Position numbers and translations under genes: made by a program. From Phyto melanocephala (Eukaryota; Arthropoda; Insecta; Diptera; Rhinophoridae): a DNA stretch of 64,000 nt. The notes beneath the pieces are model-generated. The model made no database searches and had not been told where the DNA came from. It was given only the letters and a program-made list of their open reading frames with translations. Of the stretch, positions 22,001 through 33,432 are shown one piece after another (position 1 is the first letter of the stretch; the number at the start of each line of letters is the position of its first letter). The stretch lies in contig OW799234.1 in NCBI GenBank assembly GCA_941918925.1, positions 93,103,978 to 93,167,977 of the forward strand, given 5' to 3'.

Positions 22001-24733
22001 AACAAGTAAGAGCACTATATTCGGCTGTGCCGAATCTTTTATACCCACCACCAACTTTGTGTACATTTAAAGCACAATATTTATTATTTTGTTAATCGCT
22101 ATAGAATAATCTCTTTATAATAAAATATGTATCACTTACTTTGTAGAGGGTGGTTAAATTTGAAGGGCCCATGTTTAAGGTGAACCACATCTAAACTTCA
22201 ACTTTTTTCTTGTATTTCATTTGACATTTCTCAATATCAGACTAACTCAATTTGAACCATGGAAAGATACGCAATCGAGCAACGCTTTTAAATAATAAAG
22301 ATTTTTATAAAAATGGGCATTCAAATCAAAATGCATTTTGTGCACTTCGTGATTCTTTTGGTCAACATAATCGTTCGAATTCGTCCACAATCGTGAGAAT
22401 TGTAAAAAATATTTAAATGTCTGCAAAGCAGGTCTGTATGAAATGTGAAAACATCTGTGAATGCCATCTTAGTTCGTTGAATGGGAAAAATTGCTGTTTT
22501 TAACGATAACGTGGCAAAAGAGCAAGCAACCTTGACTCATAATCGTGCGCAACAATCGAGCATCAACAGTGTCATTGAAAATTTGGACTATCGGATCGTG
22601 GTGTGCCGCCTAGGTTAGGGGGCCATTTGGCCGATATTTTGTTCCATACATAAATAATTGAAGCATACAAATATTATCATTATAAAAATAAATGATAATA
22701 ATTTCATAATAATTTTATTCAAAATCAACATAGTCCCTTAAAATTAAACCACCCATTATAACTTCGGTATGCTAGTAAAATGTTTTCGTAAATTTAGTCT
22801 TTCAATTAAAGTGGCCGTTAAAATACGCGTGTCAATAAAGTTTCTGCTAATAAACGTAACTTAGATATTTCAATATAGTCCTTTAGTGTTCCAAAATCTT
22901 TATTCATAGAGAATTTACATGAATTTAAGAGGAAGAAAGTGAATTTAAGGTTAAATTTTAAGGGCCACAGGGTGATTTAAAATATACATTCGCTGCATTT
23001 TTCTAAAACGGGAAATTTATTAGTAAGATTTTGAATTTTAAACTTCTATAACATTTTGCTTTTAAAAGGTTTTCAAACGAAATAAGTTTTGTATAATTTT
23101 AAAATTTGTTAGCCATTAGTACATGAAAAAAAATTGTTAATAATGTTTAGAGATAATTTTTTTTGACTTATGTCAAAATTTTCCTAAATTCGCATTTTTA
23201 ATAGAGCATAATTTCAGGAGAACATAAGCATAAGTTGTTAGCATGCCATCTAGAGTAGAGTCATCTATCTTATCATCTTTATCTTATATTTAGCTACAGT
23301 ACAATAAATGGTGCAGTGTAAGATGAATAAATGCTAATATAAATGACTAATATATTTTATAAAAAATTTAAGGAAAAAAGTGTGCGTGGCACATCTATTT
23401 TCCGTTATAACGAAGACTTTGACCAAAAAGCCATGTTTGCAAAATTTCAGAATCGTATATATAGTTTTGTCAGTTTTATTACGTTTTATATTTGAAATTT
23501 AAACTGTGCTGTATAAATTTTCGTACATTTTTATCTATAACTCTTTTCCAAATTCATAGATTTAACCGATTTTCAGGGAAAAATATTCTTTTGACTCGAT
23601 AAATATATATTCGAAGTTTCATGATTACGTTTATGCGTCTGGACACAATTCAAAAGTGAAAGTGGGCGTTATAGTAGGCGTGTCAAAGTTGTTTTTGCGA
23701 ATGAGTACAACTTAGGTGTTTCAATATAGGCCTTTATTATTCCAAAATCTTTATTAATAGAGAAATTATATGAATTTTAGTTAAAACGTTATATGGGAGG
23801 TGGGCGTAAAAGTGGGCGTAGCACCTTAATTTTTTGGCATAGTAATGAAATTGCCTAGGGGGATAGACGTAGCAAAATTTATCATCATACCTCTAATTTT
23901 AGCGGTTTTATGAGCTTTTAAATTTCATTAACGGTAGATAACGTGAAAAGTGGGCGTTATAGTAGGCGTGTCAAAGTTATTTTTGCGAATGAGTACAACT
24001 GAGGTGTTTCAATATAGGCCTTTATTATTCCAAAATCTTTATTAATAGAGAAATTATATGAATTTTAGTTAAAACGTTATATGGGAGGTGGGCGTAAAAG
24101 TGGGCGTGGCACATTGATTTGCCGTTACAAGAAAGCGTGTCACCAAAAAGCAAAGTGTGCAAAATTTCAGAGTCGTACATTCAATTTTGTTGCTTTTATG
24201 ACGTTTTTGTTTTTAAATATACCGAAAAATACACTGTGCGGTATAAATTTTCGTACATTTTGATCGATAACTCCTCTCCTAATGCATAGATTTAGACAAT
24301 TTTCAAAGGAAAATATTGTCTTTACCCAGGAAATATATATTCGAAGTTTCATGAGTCTACGTTAAGTAGTTTGGACACAATTCCATTTTATTCGATGTTC
24401 GAAGGACACGGTTTTTTCGACCTACTCTTGCTTTTAGAGCTATAACTCTCTTCCTAATATTCCGATTTAGCCCATTTTCAATACCAAACAAACCTTGTCT
24501 ATAAGAAAGATTCTGATTTGAAAGATTTTGAGCCCCCTAGCTTTTTCGGTGCGACCTCTATCGTGCTTTCAACAGACGGACAGACGGACGGACATAGCTA
24601 GATCGTCATAAAATCAAACCCCGATTCAGAATATATATACTTTATGGGGTCTTAAATGGATATTTCGATGTGTTACAAACGGAATGACAAAATGAATATA
24701 CCCCCACCATTTTTTTGGTGGCGGGTATAAAAA
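22001..24733 (+). mobile_element. Large mini-me-like element with ~288-bp tandem units (B1)
   Basis: The left end AACAAGTAAGAGCACTATATTCGGCTGTGCCGAAT contains a perfect hairpin (ATTCGGC/GCCGAAT) followed by TTTATACCC. The right end has a GTCY-type microsatellite (CAGACGGACAGACGGACGG at ~24573), TATATACTTTATGGGGTC, AACGGAATGACAAAATG and GGGTATAAAA. These match the layout described for dipteran mini-me elements. Inside, units carrying GTGGGCGTTATAGTAGGCGTGTCAAAG recur at 23661 and 23949 (288 bp apart), with diverged ones near 22800. A mariner derivative is inserted at 22146. No protein is encoded. Confidence 0.65.
22146..22756 (+). mobile_element. Short non-autonomous mariner derivative, 611 bp, nested
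   Basis: It is flanked by TA on both sides (22144-22145, 22757-22758). The ends are GAGGGTGGTTAAATTTGAAGGGC and the complement of GGTTTAATTTTAAGGGAC. Transposase start at ~22259 (MERYAIEQRF), broken by a stop and frameshifts, then HRAQQ followed by the join 'GTCATTGAAAATTTGGACTATCGGATCGTGG' into the 3' tail. The catalytic core is missing. It interrupts the mini-me-like element B1, so it is the younger of the two. Confidence 0.75.
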
Positions 24734-24754
24734 CTATGATAAAGGCGGTTGTCG

Positions 24755-25650
24755 TACCATTTTTATAAATTGACATAATAACAACATTAACCAGAAAGTT
24801 ACTTTTAGGAAATTTCAGCATATATCTTCTTGTGTTTTATTTAGAGCTTTTAAATTTTATTTGTTGTAGAATATGTGAGAATTAAGCATTAAAGTAGGCA
24901 TGTGACATTAGTTTCTTTTAATAAACTCAACTTAGATGTTGCAATATAGAGACATACAAATTATTTTTCGATATAGTTATATATCTGTGGCTTGAAGCTA
25001 AAAGGGCCAAAGTCACTTTTTTGCTTTTTTGAGTTAATCATTGCATTAGATTTGTTTTATTGCTCTTTTTCATTATGGTAAAACAGCTAAAGTCAAAAAA
25101 AGTTAAAGTTAAAGTTCAATTCCAATTTTCTTAAAAGTAAATATTTTGACATTGGCCCTTTTAGATCTAAGCCACAGATATAAGTTATGCCTTGAAGTGG
25201 GTGTGTAACCATAATTTTGTAGTATTATAATAGCATTGACCAGAAAGGCATACTTGCAAAATTTCAGCATCGAACATCTACTTCTATTGGTTCTATGCGC
25301 TTTTGAATGGTATTAATAGTAGATTATGTTAGAAGTGGGCGTGTAACCTTTATTTTCTGATATTGGAATAACATTGACCAGAAAGCTATATTTGTGAAAT
25401 ATCAGCATTGTAAATCTCTTTTTGTTGCTTTAATGAGCTTTTAAATTTCTTAATTTTTACATTATGTGAGAAGTGAGCGTTATAGTAGAGGTGCCTACGT
25501 AATTTCTGATAATGAACTCGTCTAATATATCGCGTTATAGAGTCCATTATTTTTGAATACTCCTCTCCATATAGAAATTATATGAAGTCAATGTGAAGCG
25601 TTATATGGCAGGTGGGCATGCCATCTCCATTTGCTACCGCTATAATGGTG
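24755..25650 (+). repeat. Diverged array of the ~288-bp unit (B2)
   Basis: At least three degraded units carry 'GACCAGAAAG..A.ATTTGC.AAATTTCAGCAT', 'GAGCTTTTAAATTTC', 'GTGAGAAGTG.GCGTTATAGTAG' and 'AAGCGTTATATGG.AGGTGGGC'. The sequence matches the interior of B1 but lacks its ends. It may be the remains of a second element next to B1. Confidence 0.5.
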
Positions 25651-26080
25651 ACTGGATAATATAACGTTATTAATCTGCCTGATTCATAGCAAATAATTAT
25701 TACTTATAACTGTTTTTCGTTTGTAAACTCCAAATAAAGCTTAACTTTAGGTATTTTTTTACTGTATTCGAGTTCTAATAATACAAGTAACAATAATTAG
25801 TTACATAATCTGAAATCGAATTTTTAAATTAGAACTAATCATTGACATATAGGATTTTTTATTATACAGATCAATATTTAGTAGTGAGCCATAATACAGA
25901 TATTAAATTCTGCTGTGATAAATGTAATTTGAATATAAATCTTTTTAATAAGGCTATTTAGCTGAAAGAACTTATTTAAATACCCTGAACTATAAATTTT
26001 CAACACTGTTGTGGTTTTTCGTTAATACATATACTTATAATATCTGCTCTCTTTGCAATCTTTTAATGTTTTTAATATTA

Positions 26081-27712
26081 TTATACCCTTCACACATTGA
26101 AAAAGGGTATATATAGGTTTTGTCATTCCGTGTGAAATTTCTACAATTTTCATTTCCGACCCCATGAAGTATGTATTTTCTGAAAGCTTATGAATAGGGG
26201 AGTCGATTACGCTCTGTCAGTCTGTCCGTCTGACCGCCTGACCGTCTGTACGTGTGTATGTTGAAATCAACTTTCTGAAGCCCCCCGATATCGCTTGGAA
26301 CTGGGTGAGGTATTTAAATATCAGAAATATTCGGGAGTAGACCGGTATTGAAAATCAGAAACATCGGTACATCAACAACTGAGATATGAGCAAAACCCCA
26401 CGACCACCTCGATTTTATTTTTCACAAAAACAACATTACAACAACAACATGCATACATACAAACGTGTGTACTGGTTAGAGAAAACGTTGCATCGAATCC
26501 CAGCTGAGCCAAAAAAAATTTTTTATTATTTATTTTTATACCCTTCACCTGTGGTGCACAAGGGTATATATAGCTTTGTCATTCCGTTTGTAATTTCTAC
26601 AATTTTCATTTCCGACCCCATAAAGTATATATTTTCTGAAAGCTTATGAATAGAGGAGTCGATTAAGCCCTGACCGTCTGTCCGTCTGCCCGTCTGTCCG
26701 TGTGTTGGTTGAAATCAACTTTTAGAAGCAACTATATGTTCCTCAGATCTGTATATGGTATCAATCTCTTGGAAATATCCAGGAATGAATCGCTATTGAA
26801 ATTCAGCACAATCGCCCCATAACTTTCTGAGATATGAGCAAAAAACCACGACCACCTCGTTTTTTTTCACAATTACAACAACAACATACATACATACATA
26901 CATACATACATACATACATGTAAAAAAAATTTCAAACAAAAAAAAAAACAAAAAAAAAAATATTAAAAATAAGAAAAAAATAATAAAAAAAAAACTACAA
27001 AAAAAAATTTTAAAAAAATTAAAAAAAAAATTTAAAAAAATTTAAAAAAATTTTTTAAAATTTTTTCTAAAAAAATTTTTAAAAAAAATTTAAAAAAAAT
27101 ATAAAAAAATAATAATATATAAATAACATATTAAATAAAATAAAATAAAATTTTTTTGGCTCAGCTGGGATTCGATGCCACATTTATTCTAACGTGTACG
27201 TATGCACGTATTTTATATGGGATGAATGGTGATACAAACAGTTGTTATTGCATGACTACACGTTGTGAAGGGTTTATAAGATTCGGCACGGCACGGAATA
27301 TAGCACTGTTACTTGTTTATATTTTTTTTAATTTTTTTTTTATTTTTTTTTTTTTATTTTTTATTTAATATATTATTTATATTTTTATAATTTTTTTTTT
27401 ATTTTTTTTTGTTTTATATTTATTATACTTATTATATATATTTAAAAATTTTTTTTTTTAAATATTTTTTTTTGAAAAAAAATTTTTTTTTATTTTTTTT
27501 TGAAAAATTTTTTTTTTTTTATTTTTTTTTAACATACATACGTAAATTTATAATTTTACAGTGGGATGTTTTTTTATATGTATGTTTTTTATATGTATGT
27601 ACGTATTTCATATGGGATAAATGGTGATACAAGCTACTGTTGTTGCATGACTACACGTTGTGAAGGGTATATAAGATTCGGCACGGCCAAATATAGCGCT
27701 CTTACTTGTTTT
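26081..27712 (-). mobile_element. Mini-me-like element, outer copy (B3)
   Basis: On the minus strand it starts at 27712 with AACAAGTAAGAGCGCTATATTTGGCCGTGCCGAAT and ends at ~26081 with a GGGTATAATAATA terminus. The GTCY microsatellite is at 26216-26252, with ACCCCATGAAGTATGTATTTTC beside it. The A+T homopolymer-rich middle is interrupted by a second copy of the same family (26535-27318). The plus-strand open frames here are low-complexity artefacts. Confidence 0.65.
26535..27318 (-). mobile_element. Mini-me-like element nested inside its own family member
   Basis: A second set of ends lies within B3. TTATACCCTTCACCTGTGGTGCACAAGGGTATATATAG is at 26536, and the hairpin end (GATTCGGCACGGCACGGAAT...GTTACTTGTTTA) is at 27276-27318. 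It has its own GTCY tract (26668-26703) and a CATA microsatellite (26883-26918). GGCATCGAATCCCAGCTGAGCC-type sequence occurs in both orientations (26492 and 27158). Confidence 0.6.
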
Positions 27713-28158
27713 TATTTATTTTTTTTATTTTTGTTTTTAATATTATATTTATGAATTACACTCCATTCTAATAAGTGCATGGAATTCATTTGCATGCATT
27801 TCGTGAAAAGCATCGGATGTTACATAAGTTGCTTTTGTTTGTTTACCTGAATTGTTTAAGATATATTTTTTGCATAATGTTGCACTTATTTTTAAGCAAA
27901 TCATTTATGACATATTATTTCTCATTTAGAAAGTCCTTTAGAATGAATGCTTTTACACAATTGATTTAGAATCCAATTTTTTTTTGCTGGGATATTTACA
28001 AAGTAATCATATGTTTAATATGACTAAATAAGCATGCAGGTCAAATGAAATTTTAATGTATAAAAACAATTTTGAAATATGCCACAATATTTTCTTGGTT
28101 GAAAATAAAAAATATTAGATAGCAAAAACAATTTAACAATACTGTTTGCATACATGCA
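27713..28158. other. Intronic DNA, no feature seen
   Basis: A+T-rich; the small plus-strand open frame at 27775-27969 has no recognisable motif. Confidence 0.4.
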
Positions 28159-28553
28159 CATTAGGGGTACAACCAAAATAACGCCCTATCACCACGCTGT
28201 AGCCGATGTTGTGCTGAAACCGAAAAATGTTTCCTCAGATCATTTCGGAACAAAAACGTTCTTTCTGAAAGCCCTTTAAGAGCTTTTTTTATTTTTTCAA
28301 AATTTTTTACCTATTCAAAATTTTTTATTTTATAATTATTTAACTATTTGCATTTCTTAATGTAATTATATGATTATAATCAAAATCACAATCTAAAAAC
28401 TATCTTTGTTAAGTGAACGTTGTAGTTTGTTTACATTTGACGCGGAACCTTTTTTACCGATATCGAAAATCTATTGTTTTTTATGCACTACGTGTTATGG
28501 ATAGGGCCATTTTGATATTTTCAAAAATTGTAAAAAAGTTGTTTCCCTAATGT
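28159..28553. mobile_element. Foldback MITE-like element, 395 bp
   Basis: The left arm ACATTAGGGGTACAACCAAAATAACGCCCTATCACCACG pairs imperfectly with the right arm CGTGTTATGGATAGGGCCATTTTGATATTTT...TTTCCCTAATGT. Ends are ATTAGGG and CCCTAAT. No coding capacity was seen. Confidence 0.5.
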
Positions 28554-29819
28554 ACAATCTATGTATTTATATTGTTAAATTTTTCGTATTTTTCATTTTA
28601 TATATTTGTGGTAACAAAACTTTTGTTGTAACACAATTTTTATTTAACCCCAATTTTATGCTTAATATCTTTCAGTTTAAACTTTTGTTCATATCATTGA
28701 AGTGTATGCATTTTAATTTGTAAATGTTATTTGTGGCAATTCGTTGCATATAAATGTATTTGTTTATATTTTTAAAGAGCATGCATGCTATGCACTACTA
28801 CATATTTTGTTTGTATATAGCTTTGCACGTTTAAAACTACAATATAGTAATATCAAATTTGATAGAGAAAAAAATTGCAAGTTAATCTAAAATTTAAAAA
28901 TTGTTTAGTTTATACCTTTTTATATTTCACTTGTGTAGTTGATAGTTAAACTCGTACTCTCAACTACTATTTCATTCTATTTTTTCTTTTATTATTATTG
29001 CTATGCTATATCAACTGTAGTATTGCAAACATTTTTTTCATAAAAATAATAAAAGCTAGTAAAAAACTAAAACTGGATCAGGTATTCAGACCTTTTTTTT
29101 GCTTCTTATATGTATTTTAGTTACCAAAACATTATGTGGTGCCGTGTACACACACACTTAAATATTTACTTTCTAGAAAAAATTCTATAAAAGCATTTTC
29201 CCCTAGATTTTAACACAATTTTTTGGTTGAACAAAAAAAAAAAATAGGATTTCTATATATAAGACAGTGTATGCTTTACATCCGTTTATGCCAAAATGTA
29301 AATATGGCTATGTGTTTATGTGATTGTATGTTGTAGTGTTGCATAGTAACCTGGTAAAGTTAATTAATCTAGAGTTTTTTATTCGTTTTTATTTCTCTCA
29401 TAAAACATGTAAAGTATGTTAGTTAATCTGAGTGAAGAAGTAAGTATTATGTGTGTGTGTTTATCGTTTTGCATGTGCCTGACTATTTTATCATATATGT
29501 ATGTATGTGTTCTTTTATTATAGTGCTTGTGTACATACATTGTATGCATATGATTTGCGCTATTAAAACAATAATGCATACATGTTGCCCTAAAAGATTT
29601 GAATAGTGCATTAATATCAGAAGCAGTTTTTAACGAAATTTTTTTTATTTTAAATATCTAACACAATTTATTTTTAAATCCAAAATAAAATTAAATTAAA
29701 TAAAATTAAATACTATTCCATAAATATTATTAAAAACATTTTATTAAATATGGAAAATCTATGCAAATCCAATCAGTAACAAATATTTGTTTTAGTAAAA
29801 AAATAAATACACTTCGTTA
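28554..29819. other. A+T-rich intronic DNA, no feature seen
   Basis: Short ATG(TATG)n-like microsatellite patches around 29440-29530; no gene or inverted-repeat element supported. Confidence 0.4.
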
Positions 29820-29920
29820 TTTAATCTAAGACGCCATCTTGGATTTTTAAATTTTCATAATTAAATATATTTTTCTAGTCAAACCCATTCATTTAATAGC
29901 CATATTGGCTTTCTCCATTC
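29820..29920 (+). repeat. Copy of the repeat seen at 500-895
   Basis: GACGCCATCTTGGATTTTTAAA, then TTCTAGTCAAACCCATTCATTTAATAGCCATATTGG, corresponds to units at 571 and 683. Single unit, unidentified family. Confidence 0.45.
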
Positions 29921-30189
29921 AATAGAAATGGAAAAAAAAATTATTCCAATTATTTTCAAACCGATTTCTTAGTTTTTCTCGGTGCTGAAAAAGTTCATAT
30001 GCATATTTAAAAAAATAATATTTCTTTAAATAATTTTTGTTTGTAACTTTGCGAATTAAAACAGTAAAAAATATTTTTCTAGTGACTCCGAGTCATATTA
30101 AATCTATAAATACTGTTTCTATTATATTATATATTCTATTATCCTAGAGCTAAAATATTTTAAATTTTGCTTGAAAAAGTATGGGAAAA

Positions 30190-30430
30190 ACAGATGCAGT
30201 CATCTTTATTAGCTGATATCTGAGAGAGTTATAAAGTGATTGTGCTAATTTTTAATACGAGTCTACTCCCAAATATATCCGATATTTTGATATCACACGT
30301 TGGTCTTCTAAAAACTGATTCACACAACACGGACAGACGAACAGATATTGCCTATTCATAAGCTTTCAGAAAATATTTTCTTTATGCTCGGTGATGAATA
30401 TCGTAAAAATTGAACATGAAATGACAAACC
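30190..30430 (+). mobile_element. Mini-me-like element fragment (B5)
   Basis: 'GATATCTGAGAGAGTTATAAAG', 'TACGAGTCTACTCCCAAATAT', 'CACGGACAGACGAACAGA', 'CCTATTCATAAGCTTTCAGAAAATAT' and 'GAAATGACAAACCTATAT' match the 3' half of the element at 53707-54532. The terminal piece is lost where the next element begins. Confidence 0.55.
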
Positions 30431-30637
30431 TATATCGTAAGTCACAAGTATAAATACTCTCACTCAAAGGCAAAAATCTAATAGAAACTGTATTATCATA
30501 ATGAAGCTGCTTTTTTAGATACTATTGCATTAATTTTTTTGTCTTTGTGTAAAATTTATTAGACTAACTTAAAAACCAATTTCGCAAAAAAAAAAAAAAA
30601 AAAAATAGGGCCTTTCTACTTATAGCCATCGATATAT
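30431..30637. mobile_element. Small inverted-end element, family F, copy 3
   Basis: The left end TATATCGTAAGTCACAAGTA and the right end AGGGCCTTTCTACTTATAGCCATCGATATA are imperfect inverted repeats. The interior, AAGGCAAAAATCTAATAGAAACTG...TACTATTGCATTAATTTTTTT, matches 37076-37160. It contains a ~20-base poly(A). It abuts B5 at the point where B5 loses its end. Confidence 0.5.
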
Positions 30638-31491
30638 CAAAAGACTCCCTATGAAATATAACAAACATAATGCAGTGCAATGCCCGTAAGTAACTTACTA
30701 AAGTCCTATCTAATTATAAAAGTGATAATGTCCTTTCTTATAAAAAACTAAAAATAATTTTTTCAAATTATGATTTTATCATAATTTTTTACTTGTAAAA
30801 AGTCTACTTAAAGTTCTTTGTACTCCATCACAAATTATTTGTGAATCAAAAATTAACCAAAACCGGAATAAAATTTAAAAATTGGCTATAAGTACAAATT
30901 TTTAACAATAAATTTTTAAAAAATTCTATTTAAGTGAAAAAGTTACAAGACTTCTTTAATTTAGTATCACTCTCACTTATTTCCACATCACTGGTGTGTT
31001 TTCTGTCTTGCTATACACTCTTTGCGGCATTTTAACCCAAGTACCCTTAATTAATGCGGTTAGCTCATATGTCACAGTATTTCAAGAATTTCTTCATATT
31101 TTTCTTATATATTATTTAGTTTATTAAATTACTAGTTATTATACGCCAACACGAGTTATAATATTGTTCTAATTAACGCTTGACCTAAAATATTTTTAGT
31201 ACAAAGAATACAGCAAATGTTTATAACCGGAATATAAAAACAAAATATTTAAAGTTATCACTATTTGCAATTCTAAAGTATTTATGTTGATAGAATCTCT
31301 CATCTATGCTATTACAACAAAACACGCTATAATTAACTGTTTATTAATTAATTTTATGGCAAGATGTTATTATAAGAAGGTTTGTTGTCTGAAAGAAAAT
31401 ATGGCTAAGCTCTTAGAGATTTTAAATAACAATATATAGCAGTACATTTGCTTTACGTACATTTGCTTTACGTCACTTTACTATCGTTCAT
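30638..31491. other. Intronic DNA, no feature seen
   Basis: A+T-rich; no supported gene or repeat. Confidence 0.4.
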
Positions 31492-32381
31492 CTGGTTAAA
31501 TTTTAAAGCCCAATATTGAACCACACCTAAACGTCAAGTTTTTTTTCTGCATTTCATTTGAAATTTCTCAATCATGGACCATGGAAAGACACACAATCGA
31601 GCAACGCATTAAAGTTATTCAGGTTTATTATGAAAATGGACTTTCAAAGTGCATATCGTGTACTTCGTGAAGAAAAGCATCTTCAGTGAAGAGGCACATT
31701 TCACTTCAGTGGATTCGTCAATAAGCAGAATTGCCGCATTTGTGCAAATGATAATGCAAGAGAAATTGTCGAAAAACGAATGCACCCACAAGGAGTGACT
31801 GTTTGGTGCGGTTTATGGGCTGGCGGCCTCATCGGGCCGTTTTTTTTATCCAAAGTGAAGCCGTTCAGGCAGTTAATGTAAATGGTGTTCGCTATCGAGA
31901 GTTGTTTACGAAGTTTTTATGGCCCAAATTGATAAATATGGATGTGGACGGTATGTGGTATCAACACGACGGTGCCATTTACCACACAGGCAACGAAACA
32001 ATGGCCGTGTTATCAAACGTCGTGGCGATTTTAATTGGCCGCCAAGATCATGTGATTTAACACCGTTGGACTTTTTCTTTTGTGTTATTTGAAAGAATAG
32101 GTGTACGTCGATAAGCCAGCAATAATTCATGAGCTAATGGATGAGGTAATTCGGAACGTAAACATCATGAGAACCTCAATTATGCCTCAGCGTCATCAAA
32201 ATCTTGGACCATCGAATAGAGGTGTGCCGCCAAGGTCGCGGCGGCCATTTGGCCGATATTTTGTTCCATACATAATTAACCCATACCAATATTATCATAA
32301 TAAAAAGAAATCACAATAGTTTCCTAAAAAATTTGTGTTCAATTCAAAATCAACATCGGCCCTTCAAATTTAACCACCCTT
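31492..32381 (+). mobile_element. Mariner element (MERY-type), degraded but with catalytic region
   Basis: The ends are CTGGTTAAATTTTAAAGCCC and the complement of AGGGTGGTTAAATTTGAAGGGCC; a TA follows at 32382. Transposase starts at 31581 (MERHTIEQRIKVIQVYYEN). A large deletion joins the N-terminus to the catalytic domain: IFSEEAHF, with Glu where the family has Asp (SDEAHF), and WYQHDGAIYHTG with the second Asp at 31968-31970. A frameshifted PPRSCDLTPLDFF holds the third Asp. The C-terminal tail is in another frame. It is about 890 bp, versus roughly 1.3 kb for an intact mariner. It gives the fuller sequence from which the short derivatives at 14060 and 22146 were presumably deleted. Confidence 0.8.
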
Positions 32382-32383
32382 TA

Positions 32384-33387
32384 CATAGCGATTCATAACG
32401 TAACGTACTTATAAAACATTGTATCTATTTGATATAATTTTTTTATAAATATACTAGGGCTGTTCACTAAATCTACTATATTTTTCATATGGCTCTTAAA
32501 CTTAGTATATTCTTTTAGAGTGTATATTTTTTCACTTATTTTTATTATCATTTCTTAAACTTAAAACAAAATCACCTGAATTGGTAGGAGCTTTCATTTA
32601 ATTTACCTCGTCGCTAATGCAAGCAATTTAAATGTTGCTACCAAAAATAGTTAAAATGAATATCCCTTATATTTTTTTACAACACTGTCAATCAATCTCA
32701 TCTATTTATATACTTTTTTGTATCAATCAAATTATTATAAAACCAAAAATTTATTGACCCGAAAAAAGAAATTTGTCAAAATAAATTTTGTAATAAAAAA
32801 AGCATTTGTTGTCGCCATTGTAAACATGAATACACAAATCTTTCTATTTGGTTATTTATAAACTTGTCAATCTTTTAACTTTCAATTTTGTACATACTTA
32901 CATCGTTCAAATAAATAAATGTCCTTTCCTTTAACGAGTAAAAAAATAAATGTAATGATATTTAAATCTTATAAAATATTCCCATACATATTGGAATGTT
33001 AATAATTTACCATATCTTTTAGTATGTTAAAGCAACAGCTGTGTTCTTTGTGGTGAACAACAACAAAAGTAAAAGAAATATGTTATAAATAGAATATATA
33101 GAAAATGGAAAAACTAGTACGTATATATTTATAACAATTTTTTTTTTTATAGATTTAACCACAAATAAATATCTGTCTTGTTAACATATTTTACAATATA
33201 CAAGTAAAATCAAATTTTATCGTAATAATATGTACTGTATTGTAGTAGTATGTATCTTGATTGCATATTTCAAAAAGATGAAGTAGCATAGTGTATCGTA
33301 GAAGTAATACATTTAGATAGGTTTGGTAGAACAGGCTGCTGTTGTACAGCTCACTTGTGTCCATCGTATTGATATTTCTGCGATACG
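32384..33387. other. A+T-rich intronic DNA, no feature seen
   Basis: No supported gene or repeat family. Confidence 0.4.
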
Positions 33388-33432
33388 TGAATAGAATAGA
33401 GTAGAGTAGAGTAGAGTAGAATAGAATAGAAA
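33388..33432 (+). repeat. TAGAG/TAGAA pentanucleotide microsatellite
   Basis: About nine units of AATAG/AGTAG type in a row (ATAGAATAGAGTAGAGTAGA...). Confidence 0.8.

Noticed and set aside
27156..27627. Phe/Ile/Tyr-rich open frames that look like membrane proteins (also 53797-54051)
   Set aside because: Products of homopolymer A/T runs inside mini-me-like elements; no plausible gene.
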